NCBI GenBank assembly: GCA_016125095.1
Contig: WGMK01000009.1
Coordinates: forward strand, 39,520-103,519
Direction: 5' to 3'
Source: Candidatus Hydrogenedens sp.
Lineage (GTDB): Bacteria > Hydrogenedentota > Hydrogenedentia > Hydrogenedentales > JAEUWI01
DNA: 64,000 nucleotides
Shown one piece after another: positions 45,339 to 53,425 of the stretch. Made by a program: the position numbers and the translations under genes. Under the pieces are notes generated by a model. The model was not told where the DNA came from, ran no database searches, and saw only the letters and a program-made list of their open reading frames with translations. Position 1 is the stretch's first letter; the number at the start of each line of letters is the position of its first letter.

Positions 45339-45345
45339 GATGGAG

Positions 45346-45444
45346 CTACTCGTAATGGGTCCACATGCGCAGCACCTTTACGGTGCGTTCTTCAGACAGG
45401 ACCTGATAGACCAGCCGGTGCTGCTGGTTGATGCGCCAGTTCAC
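45346..45444 (-). pseudogene. Remnant of a YoeB/Txe-family toxin (N-terminal half deleted)
   Basis: The minus-strand frame ending with TAG at 45346 encodes VNWRINQQHRLVYQVL, then SEERTVKVLRMWTHYE, which is the conserved C-terminus of Txe/YoeB mRNA interferases (RINxQHRLVY and RMWTHYE). Full toxins have about 85 residues; only about 32 remain. The N-terminal strands and the Lys-rich part are missing. The remnant begins at a GTG overlapping the antitoxin stop. Probably a non-functional toxin after an internal deletion. Confidence 0.8.
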
Positions 45445-45680
45445 CAGCCCGGGCTATCGGAACAATCTTGAAGCGGCGTCGCCAATCCTTCGCGCAGGGA
45501 TTCCTGCATTCCCGGAATCTTTGAGAGATACAAAGTCTCCTGGATGGCTTCCCAGTCTGCAACAGAAATCAGGACGGCGTTGCCTGTCGACCCCGTAATC
45601 TCGATAGGCGTATGCGACGTGGTCACCTGCTCGATCAATCGGGCAAGCTCTTTTCCGGCATGCTCACTTGGAATAGCCAT
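45441..45680 (-). CDS. Phd/YefM-family antitoxin
   Basis: About 79 residues starting at the ATG at 45680; the longer frame to 45749 has no ribosome-binding site. Typical Phd/YefM pattern: SEHAGKELARLIEQVTTSHT, PIEITGSTGNAVLISVADWEAIQETLYL and IPGMQESLREGLATPL. The usual acidic/Trp C-terminus is changed to SDSPGW, where it runs into the truncated toxin. Normally the antitoxin binds DNA and neutralises YoeB. Here it is an orphan that may still repress its own promoter or neutralise other toxins. Confidence 0.85.
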   Translation of the reverse strand: MAIPSEHAGKELARLIEQVTTSHTPIEITGSTGNAVLISVADWEAIQETLYLSKIPGMQESLREGLATPLQDCSDSPGW

Positions 45681-45767
45681 TGGCTCTTGTCCTGAATCTC
45701 GTAAAGATCGTACTTGCCGCATCCTATCGCAATGCAGCCTGAGGCGCAAACCAGCTCGCCCAAGTGG

Positions 45768-46799
45768 CTACAAATACGCCTCGAAAAACCGCTGCATGAG
45801 GTCGAGCACGTAGGCGTTCACCTCCGGGGCGACGTCCATGGTGTGCGGCCAGCCGTCGAGGCGGGCGTACCAGTGGGGCACACCGAGTTCCTGCAGGCGC
45901 TCGACCAGCTGGTCGGACTGGGTCACCGGCACGAGATCGTCGATCGTTCCCTGCAGGACGAAGGTGGGGGGCGCGCCGGCCTGAAGCCGGTAGAGGGGCG
46001 AGGCCGCGCGATAATAATCGGGGTCGTCCGCGTAGGGCTGCGGCAGAAATCGGGTGATGGTCTTGTGCTCGCGGGCCTCGGGCGCGGAGAGATCGACCGG
46101 ACCGTAGAGATCGACCACGCATTGCACGGCGCTGCTCTGATCCGGATTGCCGCCATTGCCCTCGAGCGACGCGACGCCGGGGGTATAGCCTGCCATGAGG
46201 GAAAGATTGCCGCCCGCCGAGCCGCCGATGATGGCGAAGCGCTCGGGGTCGAGGTGCAGCCGCTCGGCGTTCGCTTTCAGCCAGCGGATGGCGCACTTCG
46301 TGTCTTCCAGTGCGGCGGGATACTTCGCTTCTTGCGCGAAACGGTAGCTGATAGTCGCGGCCGCATAACCGCGCTCGGCGAAGTGCAGCGTGTAGAAGGT
46401 GTAGTCCCGTCGATGGCCTTGGGTCCATCCGCCGCCGTGTACGAATATCAGCGTGGGCAGAGTGCCCTCGATTTCCTTCGGGCGGTATAGGTCGAGCTTG
46501 AGCGAGGTGTCGCCGATCGTGCCGTATTCGATGTCGCGCTCGGCGTCCACGGTCTCCGGCACGGGATACTCGGCGCGCGGATCCAGCATCTCGATGTTGC
46601 CGGTCAAATAAGCGAGGTAGATCATGTTCATCGTCGGATAGCCGGGAGGCGGCGGGGGAGCATCGGCAGGAAGCTTTACCAGGTCGGGACGCTTCGCCGG
46701 GGCGGCGCCATCGAAATACAGGAACCAGACGGCCGCCGCACCTGCCGCAAACAGCAATACCAGCAGGGCCCTGCCGGCGATTTTGAGTATGCGATTCAT
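45768..46799 (-). CDS. Membrane-anchored alpha/beta hydrolase (BD-FAE/HSL-like esterase)
   Basis: 343 residues. An N-terminal hydrophobic anchor (RALLVLLFAAGAAAVWFLYF) is followed by a Pro-rich linker. The hydrolase domain shows oxyanion FVHGGGWTQG, nucleophile IIGGSAGGNLSL, the Asp in QGTIDDLVPV, and His in GWPHTMDV. This is the hormone-sensitive-lipase/BD-FAE-like esterase family, often acting on acetylated or feruloylated polysaccharides. It lies 17 bases after the sialidase-like gene on the same strand, suggesting a shared glycan substrate. Specificity unproven. Confidence 0.85.
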   Translation of the reverse strand: MNRILKIAGRALLVLLFAAGAAAVWFLYFDGAAPAKRPDLVKLPADAPPPPPGYPTMNMIYLAYLTGNIEMLDPRAEYPVPETVDAERDIEYGTIGDTSLKLDLYRPKEIEGTLPTLIFVHGGGWTQGHRRDYTFYTLHFAERGYAAATISYRFAQEAKYPAALEDTKCAIRWLKANAERLHLDPERFAIIGGSAGGNLSLMAGYTPGVASLEGNGGNPDQSSAVQCVVDLYGPVDLSAPEAREHKTITRFLPQPYADDPDYYRAASPLYRLQAGAPPTFVLQGTIDDLVPVTQSDQLVERLQELGVPHWYARLDGWPHTMDVAPEVNAYVLDLMQRFFEAYL

Positions 46800-46816
46800 G
46801 ACGTCCTCTCGCTAGA

Positions 46817-48046
46817 TCAAGGCGTGAAGGTATTCGGCTTGGCCCAACGAATGCGGGCCGCATAGACCCGGCCGTTGGCGTCGCCGCCGTTCTTGTGCGC
46901 GGCCGACATGCCCTCGCCCACGGTCACCCAGGTCTCGTGTTCATTCACGGTGACCACCCCGAAGTTTCCGAGCGTCGCGCCGCGCTCCGGCACGATGATG
47001 CGTTCCGTATCGCGCAGCACGACGAGGCGCTCGGGGTCCACCTTCGCCAGAAACAAGGGCGCGCGGTGCCGCATGATGTGATCGTTGTTGGCGCCGCGCC
47101 GGGTGTAGGCCAAATAGAGTCCGTCGCTGTGCGTCACCCAATGCTGCTGCGTGTTGTAGCTGCCGAGTTCCTCGCCGTCGTCGAAGGTCCACGGACGCTT
47201 TTCTACATAGTTCAGCCCGTCGTCGCTCGCCGACACATAGCCGCGGTCGTCGTTGCGCAGGGTGATGAAGTAGCGGCTGCCGAAGCGGGTGATGGAGGGT
47301 TCGTAGACCCCGCGCGGCGTGTCGTGCCGCAGCGCATTGCCATGCTCCTTGTAGGCCAGCGTAGTACCGTCGAAGGTGCAGCGGATGACGGTCGAGGCGT
47401 AGATCCCCTCTCGTGTGTCGGACTTCGGCTTGAAGTAAGCCGGCACCAGCACCGTGCCCTCCGGCTCGTTCAGCCATTGCCCGCAGCCGCTGCCCGCGCT
47501 GAAAAACTCCGGGTTGTCCGGCATCTCGAGCACGCGCCACGGCGTCCATTCCATCGTCTCAGGGTCGCATACCGCGTAGCCGGTCTCGCGCGGTCGCGGC
47601 TCGCCCAGCAGCTTACCGTCCTGGTAGCGCACCGTATGTCCGATGCCCAGCAGCCTGCCGGTGCCAGAATGCCAGCCCGGGGTGAAATCACAGACGCCTA
47701 CCGTTACTCCGTCCGCCTCCTCGCGCCAAGCTAGCTCAGGTCGCGCGTCGGGCGCGGTCCAGTGACCGCCCAGGTCGTCCGTACGGATGACACTCAGGCC
47801 CGAGAAGTAATCCGACGCCGAGGTGAACCACTTCTGCATCGTCATGATCACCGCCGGGCCGCCGTCCTCGCCCGCGCCGGGCACGGACCCCGCCCGCGGA
47901 TGGAACCAGCAGAAGGTACCGTCGTAGCCCTCAATTACGACATCGAGCTGGACCGACTCGATGAGGGCGTCGGAGGGTTCGGCGAACGCAGGGAGCGACG
48001 CTGCAACAATGGCAAACGTGATACCGAAGAGTAAGCGGCAAGACAT
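46817..48046 (-). CDS. Secreted sialidase-like (BNR/six-bladed propeller) protein
   Basis: About 409 residues. The ATG at 48046 begins a signal peptide (MSCRLLFGITFAIVAASLPAFA). The body is a beta-propeller of the exo-sialidase/BNR type: SVIRTDDLGGHWTAP, RGYVSASDDGLNYVEKRPW, the PSITRFGSRYFITLRND blade, and SYNTQQHWVTHSDGLYLAYTRR. The blade pattern rather than a full set of sialidase catalytic residues is clear, so the enzyme activity is uncertain. Similar proteins are abundant in Planctomycetes and Hydrogenedentes. Forms a pair with the following esterase. Confidence 0.75.
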   Translation of the reverse strand: MSCRLLFGITFAIVAASLPAFAEPSDALIESVQLDVVIEGYDGTFCWFHPRAGSVPGAGEDGGPAVIMTMQKWFTSASDYFSGLSVIRTDDLGGHWTAPDARPELAWREEADGVTVGVCDFTPGWHSGTGRLLGIGHTVRYQDGKLLGEPRPRETGYAVCDPETMEWTPWRVLEMPDNPEFFSAGSGCGQWLNEPEGTVLVPAYFKPKSDTREGIYASTVIRCTFDGTTLAYKEHGNALRHDTPRGVYEPSITRFGSRYFITLRNDDRGYVSASDDGLNYVEKRPWTFDDGEELGSYNTQQHWVTHSDGLYLAYTRRGANNDHIMRHRAPLFLAKVDPERLVVLRDTERIIVPERGATLGNFGVVTVNEHETWVTVGEGMSAAHKNGGDANGRVYAARIRWAKPNTFTP

Positions 48047-48090
48047 CAGGCATGACTCCAGAAGTGTTTTCCCTTTCCGGAGTGTACCGG

Positions 48091-49143
48091 TCAATGGCGC
48101 GCGGCTGCTAGCTTCGCGGGGGGCTGCGATGCGGTGGCCCGGGTCGCGGCGCGGATAAGCGCGTCAATATTTTCCGGGGGCGTAGCGAGTGGCACCTCGG
48201 GCCCCTGATTGCTGAGGATGAAGCCGCGGCCTGCGCGGTGAATGGCGCGACGGGCCTCGAATTCCACGCGGTCGGCATCCCACCGGAGCAGCTTGATGTT
48301 ATTCAGGTTGCCCATGAGCGCCTTCGACGCGCCGATGTGCCGCCGCATTTGGTCCACCGGATCGTGCGAGCCCACCAGCAATACGGCGCAGGGTACATCG
48401 CGGAGGTGCTTGGCGAAGGGCAGGGCGTCGCCGACCATCTCGAGTCCGACCAGTCCGCCGGCCCGGGCGGCGAATTCCTTGAGCACGGGCAAGGCCTCGC
48501 GCAGAAAGGTTTCCTCGGTCAGCAGCGAGGCCGAGGCCATGCCTTCCGCGACGACGACGATGTCGCACCCGGCTTCGTATTGGGCCTTCGCCCAGTCGAG
48601 GCAGTATTCCATCATGCGCTCGCGCAGCGTGGGGTAGAAGCGGTTGTAGGCGTCGCGGTGCCGCACCAGCAGGCCGAGCGACTTGCCCATGCCCATCAGC
48701 ATGGACGGCAGGGAGAAGGGGCCGATGATGGCGCCGACGATCAGCCGATCGCCCTTGTGGCGCTGCGCCAGCGCGCGCGCCGCCGCAAGCGTGTGCCGCA
48801 AGTAGGGGTGGCTCGCGGCGTTGGGACGCGGCAGGTCGGCGATGTCTTCGTAGCGGTTGATGACCATGCGATTGACCGAGGGCGCGCCATCGTCGTGAAA
48901 GTCCAGCCCGGCGCCCCAGGGCAAGGTGTCCTGCACCACGTGGGGAATGGCGAATACGCCGTCGTGGCCATAGCGATCCACCAGGCGATGCTGCCCCTCG
49001 GCCAGGCGGGCGGGCTCGCCGAAATATTCCGTGAGAGGCACGCCAAGCATGGTCGAGCCCTGTTGCAGCAGTACCGGCAGGACGGGGGTGCGGTCCACTT
49101 CGCCCAGTCCGACGGCAGTGACGATTCTCTCGAGGGGGTTCAT
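48091..49143 (-). CDS. UroD/MtaA-fold protein lacking the zinc ligands of corrinoid methyltransferases
   Basis: 350 residues. The ATG at 49143 overlaps the stop of the chemoreceptor-corrinoid gene (ATGA), so the two are translationally coupled. TIM-barrel family of uroporphyrinogen decarboxylase and MtaA/CmuA-type cobamide methyltransferases: MNPLERIVTAVGLGEVDRTPVLP at the start, GDRLIVGAIIGPFS, YEAGCDIVVVAEGM and VPLATPPENIDALI at the end. Active MtaA-type enzymes carry a zinc site in an HxCGD segment and a GCEVPP segment. Here they read EMVGD and GPEVPL, so His and both Cys are missing. This suggests a non-catalytic or altered role, for example presenting or sensing a methyl-corrinoid for its partner. 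Confidence 0.8.
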   Translation of the reverse strand: MNPLERIVTAVGLGEVDRTPVLPVLLQQGSTMLGVPLTEYFGEPARLAEGQHRLVDRYGHDGVFAIPHVVQDTLPWGAGLDFHDDGAPSVNRMVINRYEDIADLPRPNAASHPYLRHTLAAARALAQRHKGDRLIVGAIIGPFSLPSMLMGMGKSLGLLVRHRDAYNRFYPTLRERMMEYCLDWAKAQYEAGCDIVVVAEGMASASLLTEETFLREALPVLKEFAARAGGLVGLEMVGDALPFAKHLRDVPCAVLLVGSHDPVDQMRRHIGASKALMGNLNNIKLLRWDADRVEFEARRAIHRAGRGFILSNQGPEVPLATPPENIDALIRAATRATASQPPAKLAAARH

Positions 49144-50660
49144 CGCAAGCGTCCTCCCGCGGCCAGCAGCGCCCGCACGAGCCGAACGGCGTCGCTCGGG
49201 CTGCGGCCTACGCCGTCCACCTGAAAGCGTTCCTGTAGATTCGGGTCCACCAGAAAGGGCGCGCCGCCGGCGATAATCGCGACATGCCCGAGGCCCGCGT
49301 GCGACAGTTCTTCGCGCAAGCGCGGTATCCATTTGGCCGTGTGCAGCAGCAGCGTCGATACGCCCACCACGCGGGCCTTCTGCTCGCGGATGGCTTCGAT
49401 GAAGCGGGCATTGGAAACACTGAGCCCGAGGTCGACGACGCGGATGCCTGCCGATCGGAGCGCGATGCCTACGAGGCGCCGTCCGAGATCGTGGTAGTCT
49501 TCAAAGGCGTTCCCCAGCACAATGACGTTGTGCTGATCCGCGGGGGCAATCGGCAAGTGCGGTTCCAAATCCTTGAGCGCGCTTTCCAGCACATCGCCAT
49601 TGCGGAAATAGATCTCGGTGGGCCATTCTCGTCCGGCCTGGTCGAGAAATACCCGCATGGATGCAGCACCGATGCGATCAAGCAGGGTCGCTGGGGACAG
49701 TCCCGCAGCCAGCGCATCGGCCACGGCCTGCCGCGCCATCTCCGGGGCGTCGGCGCCCACGGCCTTGTAGAGCCGCTCTTCGTAAGACTCCAGGGCATCC
49801 GGCACATGCGCCTCGTCCGCCGGCATGGCCGCGCGCCAGGCAACGGCGACGGATTCGCGCCGTTCATTCAAGTCGTGTTCCAGGCTCGTCGCCGCTTCAC
49901 GTATCCAGCCTGCGTGCCGGCCAATGCCCTCAAGGTATTCCTGGAGTTCCACCTGATTGAACGCGATCTGTTCCATTTCGCCCGTGGCTGCCGCGACGGA
50001 TTTGGTCTCTTCGTTGAGCCGTTCGGAGGAGGACTTCAAGGTGGAAACGACATTGGCCACGGCCCCCAATGCCGATTTATTTCGCGAGAATTCTTCCGAG
50101 GTCGCCAAGAGCGCGTCAAGCATGCCGCCCATGTTGCCCGCGATGTCGTTGCTCAGGCTCTCGGTGCGCATGGCAAGGTTGCTCATCTCGTCCGCTACCA
50201 CCTTGAAACCGGCGCCAGACGTGCCCAGCCGGGCGGCCTCGATACGGGCATTGATCGAGAGAATCTTAGACTGCAGGGAAAGCTTGACGATGTCGCCCGT
50301 GCGCCGGCGCGTGCTGCTGATGTATTCCTCCAGCAGCTTGAAGCGTTCCTCGAAAGCCGCGACCGAATCCGAAAACGACTGCAGCGCGGCGGCCGAGGTC
50401 TGAATCGCCTCGAGTAGTTGTACGTTGTGCCCCTGGAGGGCGTCGGAGGTGTCGACGAGGTGCTGCGTGACCTGGGCGAATCCCTGCGCGCCGGCCCGCC
50501 GCTCGGCCTCGCCCAGGATATCCGCCAGCGCGGCATTGGACGACAAGACGTCGCGCGTGAGGGCGAGGTGCTGGTGCAGACTTCCCAGCAGGCTCCCCAA
50601 AAATTCGGGTGCCGGTCCAGCCATTGCGACTGTTCCGGCCCCATCGAAGCCTTTTTGCAT
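49140..50660 (-). CDS. Soluble methyl-accepting-type signalling domain fused to a corrinoid-binding module
   Basis: 506 residues with no transmembrane helix. Residues 1-90 are helical. Residues 95-285 are coiled coil with the chemoreceptor tip SKILSINARIEAARLG and GFKVVADEMSNLAMRTESLS. Residues 297-372 resemble the four-helix cap of methyltransferase corrinoid proteins. Residues 375-500 form the B12 Rossmann domain with NAFEDYHDLGRR, containing DYHDLG, the base-off His motif DxHxxG, then RVVDLGLSVS and IIAGGAPFLVDP. A strong GGGAGG precedes the ATG. Its stop overlaps the next start. Known: each half is standard; I know no described system with this fusion. Inferred: a corrinoid-dependent (methyl, light or redox) cytosolic signal transducer. 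Confidence 0.88.
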   Translation of the reverse strand: MQKGFDGAGTVAMAGPAPEFLGSLLGSLHQHLALTRDVLSSNAALADILGEAERRAGAQGFAQVTQHLVDTSDALQGHNVQLLEAIQTSAAALQSFSDSVAAFEERFKLLEEYISSTRRRTGDIVKLSLQSKILSINARIEAARLGTSGAGFKVVADEMSNLAMRTESLSNDIAGNMGGMLDALLATSEEFSRNKSALGAVANVVSTLKSSSERLNEETKSVAAATGEMEQIAFNQVELQEYLEGIGRHAGWIREAATSLEHDLNERRESVAVAWRAAMPADEAHVPDALESYEERLYKAVGADAPEMARQAVADALAAGLSPATLLDRIGAASMRVFLDQAGREWPTEIYFRNGDVLESALKDLEPHLPIAPADQHNVIVLGNAFEDYHDLGRRLVGIALRSAGIRVVDLGLSVSNARFIEAIREQKARVVGVSTLLLHTAKWIPRLREELSHAGLGHVAIIAGGAPFLVDPNLQERFQVDGVGRSPSDAVRLVRALLAAGGRLR

Positions 50661-50802
50661 GCGCGTTCCTCCCGCAGTGGCCGCCGTTGGCGCGGCTCAT
50701 GGCCCGCCTGGTCGCGCGCGTGCGGCTCCCGCAGAAAAGCATAACATTGACCGGGCAATATTTCACGCAAGAGGCATCAAAATATCGGTCCGCGCGGATT
50801 GC

Positions 50803-52176
50803 TTATTCGCACTTCGGTCCAACCCAGATTTGTTGCGCGTTGACAAACTCCCGAATGCCATGCGGGCCGAGTTCGCGGCCGTAGCCGGAGCTCTTGATGC
50901 CGCCGCTCGGCAGGCGGGGGTCGGTCTTTACGATACCATTCACCGCCACCTGTCCCGCCTCAATCCGGGCGGCGATTGCCTCGCCGCGCTCCGGGGTGGA
51001 CCATACGCTTGCGGCGAGTCCGTAGCGCGTGTCGTTGGCCAGCCGCAAGGCCTGCGCCTCGTCGTCCACGCGCTGCACCACCATCACCGGCCCGAAAGTT
51101 TCCTCGCGGCAGACGGCCATGTCCGGCGTTACCTCGGTCAGCAGTGTCACGGGATAGAAGTAGCCGGGTCCGTCCCGCAGGGCACCGCCGAGCAGGCACT
51201 CGGCGCCCGCCTGAATCGAGGCGCTCACCTGCCGCTGCAGGTTCAGGCGCAGGTCTTCGCGGGCGATGGGGCCCACGTCGGTTTTCTCCTCGCGCGGGTC
51301 GCCGAGTATCAGCTTGGACAAACGCGCTAGCAGCCGCTCGACCAGGGCGTCGTGCACCGACGCCTCGACAAGGATGCGCTTCGCCGCGATGCACGACTGC
51401 CCGGCGTTGATGATGCGCGAGAGGGTGATCACGTCGGCCGCGGCGTCGAGGTCGGCATCGGCCAGCACGATGCATGGGTCCGAGCCGCCGAGTTCGAGCA
51501 CGGCGGGTTTAATCTCCGATGCGGCGATTGCGGCCACGGCCGCGCCGCCGCGGTCGGAGCCCGTGAACGACACGGCCCGCACGCGCTCATCGCGGATAAC
51601 CGCTTCGACATCGGCCGTTTCGAGCGGCAAGTTCTGGAAGATGCCCTCGGGCGCGCCGGCTTTCTTGAACACCTCGCCGATGGCTGCGGCACAGCCCGGC
51701 ACATGCGGGTCGTGCTTCATCAGGCAGGTGTTGCCGGCCATGAGTGCCGGGGCGCAGAAGCGGAAGGCCAGCCAGAACGGCGCATTCCACGGCAGGATGC
51801 CGAGTATCACGCCCAGCGGCAGATGCTGCACATAGCTAAGCGTTGCGTCGGATTGGATGACTTCGCGGGCCAGATAGGCCTCGGCGTGTCCCGCATAGTG
51901 TTCGGCGCTCCAGGCCGCTTTCTGCACCTCGGCGCGGGCCTCGCGGATGGGCTTGCCCATCTCCTCCGTCATCAGCATCGCGAGCGCGTCGACGTCGTCG
52001 CGCATGGCCTGCGCCGCTGCGCGCAGTACCGCAGCGCGTTCCTCGAACGACGCTGCGCGCCAGGCCGGGTAGGCGCCTGCTGCGGCCGCAAGGATACCCT
52101 CCGCTTCCTCGCGCGTGGCAGGGGCGACCTCGCGAATCAGCTCTCCGGTCGTCGGGTCGATGGCCTGTAGCGGCAT
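50803..52176 (-). CDS. NAD(P)-dependent semialdehyde dehydrogenase of the ectoine-degradation operon
   Basis: About 457 residues. The ATG at 52176 is five bases from the upstream stop and follows AAAGGAG; the upstream frame extension is Arg-rich and excluded. Aldehyde dehydrogenase family, closest in pattern to succinate-semialdehyde dehydrogenases: ILPWNAPFW, FTGSDRGG, catalytic Glu in VLELGGSDP, catalytic Cys in NAGQSCIAAKR, and the EETFGPV motif. As last gene of the doe-like set it would oxidise aspartate semialdehyde, made by the transaminase, to aspartate (DoeC role). The substrate is inferred from context. Confidence 0.87.
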   Translation of the reverse strand: MPLQAIDPTTGELIREVAPATREEAEGILAAAAGAYPAWRAASFEERAAVLRAAAQAMRDDVDALAMLMTEEMGKPIREARAEVQKAAWSAEHYAGHAEAYLAREVIQSDATLSYVQHLPLGVILGILPWNAPFWLAFRFCAPALMAGNTCLMKHDPHVPGCAAAIGEVFKKAGAPEGIFQNLPLETADVEAVIRDERVRAVSFTGSDRGGAAVAAIAASEIKPAVLELGGSDPCIVLADADLDAAADVITLSRIINAGQSCIAAKRILVEASVHDALVERLLARLSKLILGDPREEKTDVGPIAREDLRLNLQRQVSASIQAGAECLLGGALRDGPGYFYPVTLLTEVTPDMAVCREETFGPVMVVQRVDDEAQALRLANDTRYGLAASVWSTPERGEAIAARIEAGQVAVNGIVKTDPRLPSGGIKSSGYGRELGPHGIREFVNAQQIWVGPKCE

Positions 52177-52180
52177 GCGT

Positions 52181-53425
52181 CTACTCCTTTGCCGTCGCGG
52201 CGGGTTCGGGGGTTTCGCCGTTGCCGCGGCTTTTCGTTTTCGCGGGTCGCGCCTCGGGCGCGCACGGCCGCGACACAAAATCCTGATTGAGCGTGAAGAA
52301 CGATTTGCAGCCGTTCTCCGTTACATAGATCGTGTCGGAGATGCCCGCCGTCTTGTCGCCGTCGATGCCCCACATCCAGGGGATGATATGGATGGTCATG
52401 CCTTCTTCGAGGATCGTGGCGTCGCCCTGCTTGAGGCTGAGCATGTACCCCTCGTCCCAGCTCGGCGGAAAGGCGATGCCGATTGAGTAGCCGGAGCGCG
52501 TGATAAGCGCCGCGCCCACTTCGTTGTCGGTGATGATGTTGCGGATCAGGTTGTCGGCGTCCGACACCGTGAGGCCCGGCCGGATGATGCTTTTCACCTC
52601 CTTTAGCGCGAACTTCATGCGCTCCTGGGCCTTGAGCATGTTGGTCGAAATGTCGCCCAGCACGGCGGTCCGCATCATCGCGGTATGGTAGCGCCGGTAG
52701 CAGCCGCCGACCTCGAGAAACACATGCTCGCCGGGCTGCACGGTGCGGCCTTCCCAGGTGGCGTGGCCGATCATGCTGCGCGGTCCCGAGGTGATGTAGG
52801 GCATCACGGCCGGGGGCTCGCCGCCCGCGCGGAACATGGCCGAGCTCACGGCCGCGCCGATGTCGTTCTCTGTCACGCCGGCGGCACAGGCCTCGAAGCC
52901 CGCCGTCATGCCGGCCTCGGTGGCGGCGGCGGCCTTGCGCATCACGGCGATCTCTGCGGCCGACTTGCGCAGCCGCCCCTGCTCGACGATGCCGAAGCAG
53001 TCGCGCAGGTGGCCCTCGGTAAAGGAAGTATGGATGCGGTCCTGCTGGTACGCCGGAAAGAAGTAGCTGTTCCGCTCGTAGCCGATGAACTTGTTAGACA
53101 GCCCGAATTCGCGCAGGCTCTCCACCAGCGCCTGGATGGCGTCGCCGGTGTCGGGGTAGGGCCGCGTCAGTTCCACCCAGGTGCGCTCGGTCACGTTCGA
53201 TTTTTCCATGCCGCGCGTAATCATGAACGGCTCGGAATCGATGGGCACCACAATCGCCTGGAAGAACGAGTACCCCGTCGTCTGGTAATCGGTGAGGTAC
53301 ATCAGGTTCTTCGGGTCGGTAATGATGACCGCGTCGAGCAGCCGCTGCTCCATGCGTTGTCGGAGCTCGCGCAGCCTTCGTTCGTACTCCTCGAAGGGAA
53401 AGGTCATGTCGTCGCGTTGAATCAT
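52181..53425 (-). CDS. doeA: M24-family ectoine hydrolase (DoeA-like)
   Basis: 414 residues. The ATG at 53425 overlaps the transaminase stop (ATGA); a second ATG six codons later is possible. Creatinase-type N-terminal domain (EYERRLRELRQRMEQR, NLMYLTDYQTTGYSFFQ), then the pita-bread domain (IGHATWEGRTVQPGEHVFLEVGG, GYSIGIAFPPSWDEGYML, EEGMTIHIIPWMWG). DoeA/EutD opens the ectoine ring to N-acetyl-diaminobutyrate. The neighbours (transaminase, M20 deacetylase, dehydrogenase) support this rather than a proline dipeptidase or creatinase. A charged Lys/Pro/Arg-rich tail of about 25 residues follows the domain. Confidence 0.78.
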   Translation of the reverse strand: MIQRDDMTFPFEEYERRLRELRQRMEQRLLDAVIITDPKNLMYLTDYQTTGYSFFQAIVVPIDSEPFMITRGMEKSNVTERTWVELTRPYPDTGDAIQALVESLREFGLSNKFIGYERNSYFFPAYQQDRIHTSFTEGHLRDCFGIVEQGRLRKSAAEIAVMRKAAAATEAGMTAGFEACAAGVTENDIGAAVSSAMFRAGGEPPAVMPYITSGPRSMIGHATWEGRTVQPGEHVFLEVGGCYRRYHTAMMRTAVLGDISTNMLKAQERMKFALKEVKSIIRPGLTVSDADNLIRNIITDNEVGAALITRSGYSIGIAFPPSWDEGYMLSLKQGDATILEEGMTIHIIPWMWGIDGDKTAGISDTIYVTENGCKSFFTLNQDFVSRPCAPEARPAKTKSRGNGETPEPAATAKE

